Below, piece by piece: positions 24,678-32,061 of a DNA stretch of 64,000 bases. The first letter of the stretch is position 1. Every line of letters begins with the position of its first letter. Both the position numbers and the translations under genes were made by a program. The stretch is from JADJTT01 sp049306275. Its GTDB lineage: Bacteria > Bacteroidota > Bacteroidia > Chitinophagales > Saprospiraceae. The stretch covers positions 58,971 through 122,970 of the forward strand of contig JBAQQB010000132.1 in NCBI GenBank assembly GCA_049306275.1, written 5' to 3'. A model generated the notes under the pieces. The model made no database searches. It saw only the letters and a program-made list of their open reading frames with translations, and was not told the origin of the DNA.

Positions 24678-24905
24678 ATGGAAAAACAACTCAAGTTCAA
24701 GACCAATATCAACTGCAACAACTGCATCCGCACTGTGTCTGGCTTCCTCAACGAGGTCGGGGAGATCAAGCGCTGGGAAGTCGACACCGCCAACCCCGAA
24801 AAGATCCTCACCGTGGAAGGCGACGAAGTGACCGCTGAAGCGGTGATTGAGGCGGTGGAGGAAGCGGGGTTTGATATCAAGGAAGTTGAAGAGGTGAGGA
24901 GATGA
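24678..24905 (+). CDS. heavy-metal-associated (HMA) domain protein
   Basis: A 75-residue single-domain protein with the ferredoxin-like HMA fold: FKTNINCNNCIRTVSGFLNEV carries the CxxC metal site, followed by WEVDTANPEKILTVEGDEVTAEAVIEAVEEAGFDIK. Small HMA proteins carry Cu(I) or Zn(II). It lacks the usual M-x-C before CxxC (here N-x-N-C). It is the last gene of the 21440 operon, 31 bases after the epimerase, and may have its own start signal; no copper ATPase is adjacent. ATG 24678 is chosen because upstream in-frame codons overlap the epimerase frame. Confidence 0.8.
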   Translation: MEKQLKFKTNINCNNCIRTVSGFLNEVGEIKRWEVDTANPEKILTVEGDEVTAEAVIEAVEEAGFDIKEVEEVRR

Positions 24906-24929
24906 GAAGTGGAGGTTCCACTTCTCACC
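24901..24929. terminator. hairpin between the HMA gene and glyA
   Basis: GATGAGAAGTGGA pairs with TCCACTTCTCACC (one mismatch) around a three-base loop. It overlaps the HMA gene stop and lies 11 bases from the glyA stop. No T-tract. Confidence 0.45.
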
Positions 24930-24940
24930 TTCTCATCCTC

Positions 24941-26212
24941 TCAACTATATAATGGAAACCGCCCCATAAACCCATTCACCTCCTTCCTCACATGCTCGAT
25001 GGTATTCTCGCTCTGCGGGTGGGTGAGGACGTTGTCGATCCATTCCACCACCTTGAGGCAGTCGTTTTCTTTGAAGCCGCGGGTAGTCACTGCCGCCGCG
25101 CCGATGCGGATGCCGGAGGTGACGAAGGGCGACTGGGTATCGAAGGGCACCATGTTCTTGTTGACGGTGATGTCGGCGCGCACCAGGGCATTTTCGGCGT
25201 CTTTGCCGGTGACGCCCTTGTTGCGCAGGTCGATGAGAAAGAGGTGGTTGTCGGTGCCGCCAGAGATGATGTGGTAACCCAGATCGATCAGGGCTTTGGC
25301 CATGGTCTGGGCGTTTCGGATCACCTGCTGCGTGTAGGTTTTAAATTCCGGCTGAAGCGCTTCGTGGAAAGCCACGGCCTTGGCCGCGATGATATGCTCC
25401 AGCGGACCGCCCTGCATACCGGGGAACACCCCGCTGTTCAGGATGGAAGACATCTGGATGGGTTCGCCCTTTTTGGTAGAGCGGCCCCAGGGGTTATCGA
25501 AGTCTTTCCCCATCACGATGATGCCGCCGCGCGGTCCGCGCAGGGTCTTGTGCGTGGTGGAGGTGATGATGTGACAGTGTTCAACCGGGTCGTTCAGCCA
25601 GCCGGCAACGATCAAGCCTGCCGGATGCGCAATGTCTGCCAACAGAAGGGCCCCCACCTTGTCGGCAATGGCTCGGAAGCGGGCATAGTCCCAGTCGCGC
25701 GAATAAGCCGAAGCGCCGCAGATAATGAGTTTCGGGCGCTCCTGCAGGGCAATGGCCTCTACCTTATCCATATCGATGCGGCCGGTATCTTCTTCGACCC
25801 CGTAAAAAACGGGGCGATACACTTTTCCCGAATAGTTGACCGGCGAGCCGTGGCTCAGGTGCCCGCCGTGGGCCAGGTTGAAACCAAGTATCGTATCGCC
25901 CGGCTCCAGCACTGACAGATACACCGCTGCGTTGGCCTGTGAACCGGAGTGCGGCTGCACGTTCGCAAACTCGGCGTTGAACAATTTTTTCAAACGGTCG
26001 ATGGCCAGTTGCTCCACTTCATCTACTACTTCACACCCTCCGTAATAACGCTTTCCCGGGTAACCTTCGGCGTATTTATTCGTCAAACAGGTACCCATGG
26101 CCTTGATAACGGCCTCGCTGGCAAAATTCTCGGATGCGATCAGTTCCACACCCTTCCGCTGGCGATCCAACTCCTTGTCGATCAGCCTGGCAATTTCAGT
26201 ATCGTGCGACAT
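24941..26212 (-). CDS. glyA: serine hydroxymethyltransferase
   Basis: A 423-residue PLP enzyme converting serine and tetrahydrofolate to glycine and 5,10-methylene-THF. Family features are complete: RKGVELIASENFAS, YAEGYPGKRYYGGCEVVDEVE, PHSGSQANAAVY and the PLP-lysine motif TSTTHKTLRGPRGG. Length is standard. It is monocistronic, convergent with the HMA gene and divergent from the phosphoesterase at 26371. A weak -7 box (TACTTTTA on the minus strand near 26270) lies upstream. Confidence 0.97.
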   Translation of the reverse strand: MSHDTEIARLIDKELDRQRKGVELIASENFASEAVIKAMGTCLTNKYAEGYPGKRYYGGCEVVDEVEQLAIDRLKKLFNAEFANVQPHSGSQANAAVYLSVLEPGDTILGFNLAHGGHLSHGSPVNYSGKVYRPVFYGVEEDTGRIDMDKVEAIALQERPKLIICGASAYSRDWDYARFRAIADKVGALLLADIAHPAGLIVAGWLNDPVEHCHIITSTTHKTLRGPRGGIIVMGKDFDNPWGRSTKKGEPIQMSSILNSGVFPGMQGGPLEHIIAAKAVAFHEALQPEFKTYTQQVIRNAQTMAKALIDLGYHIISGGTDNHLFLIDLRNKGVTGKDAENALVRADITVNKNMVPFDTQSPFVTSGIRIGAAAVTTRGFKENDCLKVVEWIDNVLTHPQSENTIEHVRKEVNGFMGRFPLYS

Positions 26213-26342
26213 GTTAGAAAAATTATCGTGTGATGAAGAAAATGGACGGATTTACTTTGTTCCGTAAAAGTACAATAAATCAGGCATGAAATGCTTTATT
26301 ATCACCCAACTATGCCACATGCCTGACACTGCCGAGATTGCG

Positions 26343-26350
26343 TATATTTG
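26343..26350 (+). promoter_or_regulatory. Bacteroidota -7 box deciding the start of the phosphoesterase gene
   Basis: TATATTTG matches TAnnTTTG. It lies downstream of an in-frame ATG-like start at 26338, so translation must begin at ATG 26371, which also puts the signal peptide at the N-terminus. Confidence 0.6.
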
Positions 26351-26370
26351 CTGTTTTAGAACCATGTAAC

Positions 26371-28257
26371 ATGATCCACCTCCTCAGACCTGCTTCCCTT
26401 CTGCTGATCTGCCTGCTTCCCGCTCTGGCATCCGGAGCAACGGAAAAATTCAGGGCCATGTGGCGCGAAGACCCCGCTACCTCCATGGTGATCGGCTGGA
26501 ACCAAAAGTCTGGCAACTCGCCGGTGGTCTACCTTGACGTAACCGACTACGGGCAGGACTATTCCCGCTACCGCTTCTCCAAAACGCCTGATCAGGTCGT
26601 GTCGATGAAGGGCATGAACAATCACTTCGCCCGGCTGAAAGGTCTTCAGCCCAATACGGTCTACTACTTCGTCATCCGTGACAGCGAGGGGGTCAGTCAA
26701 AGGTTCTCCTTCAAGACAGCGCCCAACCATTCCTCCGAACGCATCTCGATCGTTGCGGGCGGCGACTCGCGCAACAATCGGGATGTCAGGCAGGACGCCA
26801 ACAAACTGGTGGCCAAACTCCGCCCACACTTAGTGCTGTTTAATGGCGACATGACCGACGAAGATACCGACCTGGAATGGCAGGAGTGGATGGATGACTG
26901 GCAACTCACTATCGCCGCCGATGGCAGGCTCACCCCTGTGCTCGCCGCGCGGGGCAACCATGAGGTATCCAATAATGTGGTCGCAACGCTTTTCGACTTG
27001 CCCAACCCCGACGCCTACTACGCCCTGAGCCTGGGCGGCGGCCTGCTCCGCATCTATACCCTCAACTCCATGATTCCAGCAGGCGGCGCGCAGAGGGAAT
27101 GGCTGGAGCGCGACCTGACCAACCACCCCAACGCCACCTGGAAGATCGCTCAATACCACCTCTCCATGCGGCCTCATACCGCCAAAAAACCGGACAACAG
27201 CGACCAGTACTTCAACTGGGCCTCGCTTTTCTACGGCTTCGGCGTCAACCTGGCAATCGAATCCGACGCTCACGTGGCCAAGATTACCTGGCCTATCCGC
27301 CCTTCCTCCGACTCTGGCAATTTCGAGGGCTTCATTCGCGACGACGCGGAGGGTACGGTCTATATCGGAGAAGGCGGCTGGGGCGCCCCCCTGCGCGACT
27401 GCAACGACGTCAAGCCCTGGACGCGCAACAGCGGCAGCTTCAACCAGTTCAGCTGGATCTTCGTAGATGAAAATCAAATGGAAGTGCGCACCGTGCGTAT
27501 TACAGACGCCGATGCCGTCATGTCTGTGTCGCCCGGCAATATTTTCAGCCCGCCCTTCGGCCTTTCCATCTGGAATCCCAGCAACGGCGATGTGGTGATT
27601 ATCAGAAAACCTGGAGAAATGCTGGCTTTTGACAGCCAGCCGCAAAAAGAGGAAGCACCGATTTTCTCAAATGAAGCCGTGGTGGCGACCCGCCTCCCTG
27701 GCTTTGCCATGCAGGAATTCTCGGCTTCCAATGCCGGCATCAACAACGAGATTTCCTTCTCCACCGCCAATGAACCTCCCCAGATGGCCTACGAGCTCCA
27801 GCGCTCCACCGACGGCGGCGACAACTTTCTGACGATCAAACAATTCACAGGAGGAGGCAATCCGCTCAATCGCTATTCCCACACCGATATCGACCTCGCT
27901 CCAAACGCCCCGGCACAATACCGCCTGAAACGCATCTTCCCCAACGGCGAATCCGACCACTACCACCCCAACAAGAATATTTCTGAAAACCTCGACGACT
28001 ACGACCGTCTGCCCAAATTAATCCCAGAGGCCGGAACCCAACTGCTCAAAGTTGCCTATGCCCTCGAGGAACACGCCCAGGTGCACATCCGCCTCGTCAA
28101 TTTCTCCCAGCGGGAAGTGACCGGCATCGAATTGCCTAACCAGGGGCCCGGCAAATACCTCAAAACCCTTGAACTGGCAGCCATTCCCCCGGGTCGCTAC
28201 ATGCTGGTAGTCAGGGCAAATGGTATGCCATTGAGGCGCTATAAAGTTCAGCGATGA
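26371..28257 (+). CDS. secreted purple-acid-phosphatase-like metallophosphoesterase
   Basis: A 628-residue exported protein. A signal peptide spans about 1-22 (ending LASGA). A fibronectin-like purple acid phosphatase N-domain follows (MWREDPATSMVIGWNQ, LQPNTVYYFVIRD, about 25-125). The calcineurin-type domain then has GGDSRNN, FNGDMTDED and ARGNHEV as metal-ligand motifs and later QYHLSMRPH and SDAH. The last 80 residues (VHIRLVNFSQREVTGIEL ... RYMLVVRANGMPLRRYKVQR) resemble a type A T9SS sorting domain, so it is probably secreted or surface-bound. A role in phosphate release from organic phosphorus is inferred. It converges on the gliding-type protein. Confidence 0.85.
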   Translation: MIHLLRPASLLLICLLPALASGATEKFRAMWREDPATSMVIGWNQKSGNSPVVYLDVTDYGQDYSRYRFSKTPDQVVSMKGMNNHFARLKGLQPNTVYYFVIRDSEGVSQRFSFKTAPNHSSERISIVAGGDSRNNRDVRQDANKLVAKLRPHLVLFNGDMTDEDTDLEWQEWMDDWQLTIAADGRLTPVLAARGNHEVSNNVVATLFDLPNPDAYYALSLGGGLLRIYTLNSMIPAGGAQREWLERDLTNHPNATWKIAQYHLSMRPHTAKKPDNSDQYFNWASLFYGFGVNLAIESDAHVAKITWPIRPSSDSGNFEGFIRDDAEGTVYIGEGGWGAPLRDCNDVKPWTRNSGSFNQFSWIFVDENQMEVRTVRITDADAVMSVSPGNIFSPPFGLSIWNPSNGDVVIIRKPGEMLAFDSQPQKEEAPIFSNEAVVATRLPGFAMQEFSASNAGINNEISFSTANEPPQMAYELQRSTDGGDNFLTIKQFTGGGNPLNRYSHTDIDLAPNAPAQYRLKRIFPNGESDHYHPNKNISENLDDYDRLPKLIPEAGTQLLKVAYALEEHAQVHIRLVNFSQREVTGIELPNQGPGKYLKTLELAAIPPGRYMLVVRANGMPLRRYKVQR

Positions 28258-28288
28258 GAGATGAGCCCCTCACCTCTCACCTCTCATC
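28253..28288. terminator. hairpin overlapping both convergent stop codons
   Basis: GATGAGAGATGAG (28253-28265) pairs with CTCACCTCTCATC (28276-28288), one mismatch, loop of 10. Each arm contains the stop codon of one of the two converging genes. Confidence 0.5.
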
Positions 28289-30359
28289 TGACTAAGTTAA
28301 TATCCCCACTATACGTAAACGTCACGCCGTCGAGGAAAGAGACCTCGATGAGGTAGACGTAAACCCCGCTGTTCAACACCTTGCCATTGAAAGTGCCATC
28401 CCAGCCGAGCGACTCTTCGCCCAAGGGGATGGCCGCCGTCTCGTACATCAGCCCACCCCAGCGGTTGAAGATTTTCATGTTCTCGATCCGCAAGGCGGCA
28501 GGGCCGCCGTAGGCGGTGAAGAAATCGTTGATCCCGTCGTAGTTGGGGGTGAAGATGTTGGGAATGAAGACCGGTCGAACCGGAATGACCGTCACCGTCA
28601 CTGAGTCGGCCGCCAGGCAGCCGAACTGGTCGGCAATGGTGATCGTATAGGTGGTGGTAACGAAGGGTGTCGCCAGTGGACTGAAACAGTCTTCACAACT
28701 CAGGCTGCCCGTGTTGTTCCACTGTATCAGCGACAAAATCGTGTTGGGCGGCAGATAGGTCGCATTGAGTTGCGTCGACTCCGCGAGGTTGATGGTTACA
28801 TCCGGACCGGCATCCACGATCAACTCAGGCGGGTTGATCAGGTTTGCCTCCAGCGAGTCGATGCAGCCCTTGATATCCTGGATATAGAGGGTATAAGTGC
28901 CTGCAAACAGGTTGATGAACTGCCCGATGGGCACGAAATTCTCCCCGTCGATACTGTACTGATAGCCCGGTGTGCCCCCCGAACCCGCCACGGTGATCGA
29001 GCCGGAAGGCTCCTCGTAGCAGACCGGATCCATCAAATCGTCGAGGCTGACATCGAGGTTGGTAGCAGGGTCGCAGCAGGGCTCGATGAAGATCTGCCGC
29101 ACCTCCGTCACGATACAACCCTGATCCGTTTCGATCTGCAGCACGATCGATTTCGTGCCGAATGAGTTGTAGACGATCTGGTGCGGCCCTTCGCCCACTG
29201 CGGTAGCCGGGTTGGCGCCCGCGCCGAAAAACCAGTTAAAGGTGCCCGTAAATCCCGGCGGCATGAAAGAATTGTCGGTAAAGGTCACGATGTCAATATC
29301 GCAGGCGTTCTCCAACTCGGGCTCCACCAGCATGTCGGCTTCCGGCCCCAAAAAAGTGCCCGTACCGCCCCAGGTGATGCTGAACCCGTTACCCGTATTG
29401 CTGAAGTTGTTGACCAGCAAGGCATAGCTTTTTCCTGCCTCCATATTGATCGCCGCGATGAAGTTGTCGTCGCCGGCAGAACAACCCGGAAACTCCACGA
29501 TGTCGTTGGATGACGTGTTCAGGCCCGTGGGCCCGGTGCAAGGCTCCCAGGTGCTGAAAGGCTGCCCTACGTTCTCCCCCGAAGCCATGCACCTCAGCAG
29601 TATCTTATTGCTGCAATCATCAAAATCGGGCAGCTCATAGACGGCAAAGTCCAAGTCGTCGGAGGGGTTGTTGGGGGTCAGGGTGAAGGTCAGGGTGCCG
29701 GGGTCCTGGCAAGTCCACTTATACCAGGCCGAGCTGAACTCCTGTTGAATACAGGAAGTCGGGTCTACCTCGTCGGTGATTGCCCCGGCGCCAACCAGCG
29801 ACTCGACGGTAAAGGGCGATTTGTCGCACAGCACCACCCCGGTCGGACAGTCGGAGTCGGGAGCGGGAACGGCGTTGAAGTTGTTGACGCAGAGCTCGAA
29901 GCTGCCCTGGTTCCCATTGCGGGCATCCACTCGGATGTAGTAGGTCTCCCCGACCACCAATGGCCCCGCGTAAGTCTCTGCGATATTGGCATTAAACCCG
30001 TCAGAAGCGCACTGGATTTCCGTCAGGTTGCCACAGTTGCCTGCGTAGAGCGCAAACTGGGGGTCCTCCAGGGTACCGCCCGGATTAAGCGGTGTATTGC
30101 CGATCACGGTGATGGCCACATCGGTTGCCTGCGCCACGAAGGAGAACCAGACGTCGCCCCCCAGGCTCGGAAAGCAAAAGGGCAAGGCTGCCGGCGACAC
30201 GGTAGCCCCTACGGTGGTAAAAGCCCCAGGCGCCGAACAGAAATTATCAACGTTTGTGAGCGCGAAGGCCCCCAGACATTCATCGTTGGGGAGCTGGGCG
30301 TAAGCCAGCAAAGGCATGGTGGCGATCGCTATTCCAAATAGTATGTTCTTGAATTTCAT
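28284..30359 (-). CDS. gliding-motility-type surface protein, T9SS type B sorting domain
   Basis: A 691-residue secreted protein. The signal peptide is about 1-22 (ending LLAYAQ). Two jelly-roll-like 'pre-peptidase' repeats follow (NDECLGAFALTN ... GGDVWFSFVAQATDVAITVIGN and DLDFAVYELPDF), then a PKD-like domain (FNWFFGAGANPATAVGEGPHQIVYNSFGTKSIVLQ), an SprB-type segment (GGTPGYQYSIDGENF, GTYTLYIQDIKGC), and the type B C-terminal domain (FIPNIFTPNYDGINDFF ... IFNRWGGLMYE ... WDGTFNGKVLNSGVYVYLIE). Such proteins are exported by the T9SS and act as adhesins. ATG 30359 gives a proper signal peptide; an upstream in-frame start at 30431 does not. Confidence 0.9.
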   Translation of the reverse strand: MKFKNILFGIAIATMPLLAYAQLPNDECLGAFALTNVDNFCSAPGAFTTVGATVSPAALPFCFPSLGGDVWFSFVAQATDVAITVIGNTPLNPGGTLEDPQFALYAGNCGNLTEIQCASDGFNANIAETYAGPLVVGETYYIRVDARNGNQGSFELCVNNFNAVPAPDSDCPTGVVLCDKSPFTVESLVGAGAITDEVDPTSCIQQEFSSAWYKWTCQDPGTLTFTLTPNNPSDDLDFAVYELPDFDDCSNKILLRCMASGENVGQPFSTWEPCTGPTGLNTSSNDIVEFPGCSAGDDNFIAAINMEAGKSYALLVNNFSNTGNGFSITWGGTGTFLGPEADMLVEPELENACDIDIVTFTDNSFMPPGFTGTFNWFFGAGANPATAVGEGPHQIVYNSFGTKSIVLQIETDQGCIVTEVRQIFIEPCCDPATNLDVSLDDLMDPVCYEEPSGSITVAGSGGTPGYQYSIDGENFVPIGQFINLFAGTYTLYIQDIKGCIDSLEANLINPPELIVDAGPDVTINLAESTQLNATYLPPNTILSLIQWNNTGSLSCEDCFSPLATPFVTTTYTITIADQFGCLAADSVTVTVIPVRPVFIPNIFTPNYDGINDFFTAYGGPAALRIENMKIFNRWGGLMYETAAIPLGEESLGWDGTFNGKVLNSGVYVYLIEVSFLDGVTFTYSGDINLVR

Positions 30360-30407
30360 CGCTTTTGGGTTGGAAGGTTTTTTCTTTTCATAACGCCTGA
30401 TAGCTGG

Positions 30408-30415
30408 CAAAAGTA
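30408..30415 (-). promoter_or_regulatory. -7 box for the gliding-type protein
   Basis: TACTTTTG on the minus strand matches TAnnTTTG, about 50 bases before the start codon. The divergent pssA promoter is at 30457-30464. Confidence 0.5.
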
Positions 30416-30456
30416 CGACCAATATAAACAACAGCCGACATTTGAAACGGTTATCC

Positions 30457-30464
30457 TATCTTTG
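30457..30464 (+). promoter_or_regulatory. -7 box for pssA-rsmI
   Basis: TATCTTTG matches TAnnTTTG exactly, 20 bases before the pssA start codon. Confidence 0.6.
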
Positions 30465-30484
30465 AAAAAGTCAACGCTTGTGCC

Positions 30485-31195
30485 ATGCTCAAACATATCC
30501 CCAACCTGATCACGCTCGCCAACTTGTTCTTCGGCTGCCTGGCCATCGTGGCAGTCCTCAACGGCGAATACCAACTGACCTTCTGGCTCATCGCACTGGC
30601 GATTTTCGCCGACTATATCGACGGCGCAGTGGCCCGGGCGCTGAAAGTCTCTTCCGAACTCGGCAAACAACTCGATTCGCTGGCAGATATGGTGTCCTTC
30701 GGCGTGGCGCCGGGCGCTATTTTGTACAGACTCATCTTCTCGGCCGCCGGTTGCACCCCTGAAACCATTTGCTGGGTAGCCGTGCCAGGGTTCATCGTCT
30801 CCGTAGCCGCCGGCCTCCGTCTCGGGCGCTTCAACCTCGATGCCCGCCAAAGCGAAGCTTTTATCGGACTTCCCACGCCTTCTCTCACCATGTTCTCCCT
30901 CGGCTTGCTCATGATCCATGAATACGATGCCTTCGGGGCGGGCTTCCTGTTGGATAAGACATGGTTGCTCTACATCCTGGTTGGCTTGCTGAGCTACATT
31001 TTAAACGCGCCGCTGCACATGTTCAGCCTCAAATTCAAGTCCTTCGGCTGGAAGGGCAATGAGGTGAGGTATTCCTTTATGGTCCTCGCCCTTGTCCTTC
31101 TGGTCATCTGGCAAGGCGCCGCCCTCGCCTTGATCATCCTGCTCTACATGCTGATCTCTGCCATTCTTCATTTTTCTTCGAAAAAAATTAACTGA
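30485..31195 (+). CDS. pssA: CDP-diacylglycerol--serine O-phosphatidyltransferase
   Basis: A 236-residue inner-membrane enzyme making phosphatidylserine, precursor of phosphatidylethanolamine. It carries the CDP-alcohol phosphotransferase motif D-G-x2-A-R-x8-G-x3-D-x3-D: DYIDGAVAR then ELGKQLDSLADMVSFG. The N-terminus is typical (MLKHIPNLITLANLFFG). It has about six membrane helices and normal length. It is followed after 6 bases by rsmI, an operon likely driven from the -7 box at 30457. Confidence 0.92.
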   Translation: MLKHIPNLITLANLFFGCLAIVAVLNGEYQLTFWLIALAIFADYIDGAVARALKVSSELGKQLDSLADMVSFGVAPGAILYRLIFSAAGCTPETICWVAVPGFIVSVAAGLRLGRFNLDARQSEAFIGLPTPSLTMFSLGLLMIHEYDAFGAGFLLDKTWLLYILVGLLSYILNAPLHMFSLKFKSFGWKGNEVRYSFMVLALVLLVIWQGAALALIILLYMLISAILHFSSKKIN

Positions 31196-31201
31196 CAGGC
31201 C

Positions 31202-31870
31202 TTGCTATACGTCGTACCAACTCCCATCGGCAACCTGGAGGACATCACGCTTCGCGCCCTCTCCGTCCTCCGCTCCGTCGACCTCATCCTGGCGGAGGAT
31301 ACCCGCACTTCCGGGAAATTGCTGTCGCATTACCAGATCGATAAGCCGCTGCGCTCCTATCACGCCCACAACGAGCACGGCCTGACGCCCCAACTGGCGG
31401 AACAGATGGCACAGGGCGCCACGATGGCCCTGATCACCGATGCCGGCACGCCGGGTATTTCCGATCCGGGCTTCTTGCTCATCCGCGCCTGCGTGGAGCG
31501 GGGCGTGAGGGTCGACTGCCTGCCGGGCGCCACCGCCTTTGTGCCGGCCCTGGTCAGCTCGGGGATTCCCTGCGACCGGTTTCACTACGAAGGTTTTCTC
31601 CCCCACAAAAAGGGCCGCCAGACGCGCCTGCAGTACCTGGCCGCACTGCACAACACTTTTGTGCTCTATGAATCGCCCCACCGCCTGCTGCGCTGCCTGG
31701 AAGAGCTGATCACCCACTGCGGACCAGACCGCACGGCCTGCGTCTGCCGCGAACTGAGCAAATTTCACGAGGAGAAGATCACCGCTCCCTTGCAGGAACT
31801 CCTCGCCCATTACTCGAAAAACACCCAAACCATTAAGGGCGAAATCGCTATCGTTGTGGCCGGCGCTTAG
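31202..31870 (+). CDS. rsmI: 16S rRNA (cytidine-1402-2'-O)-methyltransferase
   Basis: A 222-residue SAM-dependent tetrapyrrole-methylase-fold enzyme. The motifs are VPTPIGNLEDITLRAL, LAEDTRTSGKLL, ALITDAGTPGISDPG and PGATAFVPALVSSGIPCDRF, all diagnostic of RsmI. It begins with TTG at 31202, six bases after pssA; no nearby ATG exists, and the TTG gives the canonical LYVVPTPIG start. It is somewhat shorter at the C-terminus than E. coli RsmI. Confidence 0.93.
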   Translation: MLYVVPTPIGNLEDITLRALSVLRSVDLILAEDTRTSGKLLSHYQIDKPLRSYHAHNEHGLTPQLAEQMAQGATMALITDAGTPGISDPGFLLIRACVERGVRVDCLPGATAFVPALVSSGIPCDRFHYEGFLPHKKGRQTRLQYLAALHNTFVLYESPHRLLRCLEELITHCGPDRTACVCRELSKFHEEKITAPLQELLAHYSKNTQTIKGEIAIVVAGA

Positions 31871-31907
31871 GATCGTTGCGGAAATAAACTCCGGATTTGG
31901 AAAAAAC

Positions 31908-32015
31908 AAAGGTACGACCTCTCCGAGGTGAAGGCTGTAATGACCTCGGAGAGGTCAAACGTTGGTAGCAAAAACGGTTTATTTATTTTTTCGACCTCGG
32001 AGAGGTCGCACCTTT
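31908..32015. repeat. GACCTCGGAGAGGTC palindromes within a larger inverted repeat
   Basis: Three near-identical 15-mers occur: GACCTCTCCGAGGTG at 31916-31930, and GACCTCGGAGAGGTC at 31942-31956 and 31993-32007. The outer copies are the arms of a 22-bp inverted repeat (31908-31929 against 31994-32015, one mismatch). It lies between the converging ends of rsmI and the T9SS gene at 32062. The half-site ACCTC/GAGGT is shared with the 9061 array but inverted in orientation. Confidence 0.85.
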
Positions 32016-32061
32016 CAGTCCTGCAGATCAGGAAATAATTATTAAAAAGATAATTGACGTC

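Noticed and set aside
26338..26370. Upstream in-frame start of the phosphoesterase at 26338
   Set aside because: It lies upstream of the TATATTTG promoter box and displaces the signal peptide from the N-terminus.
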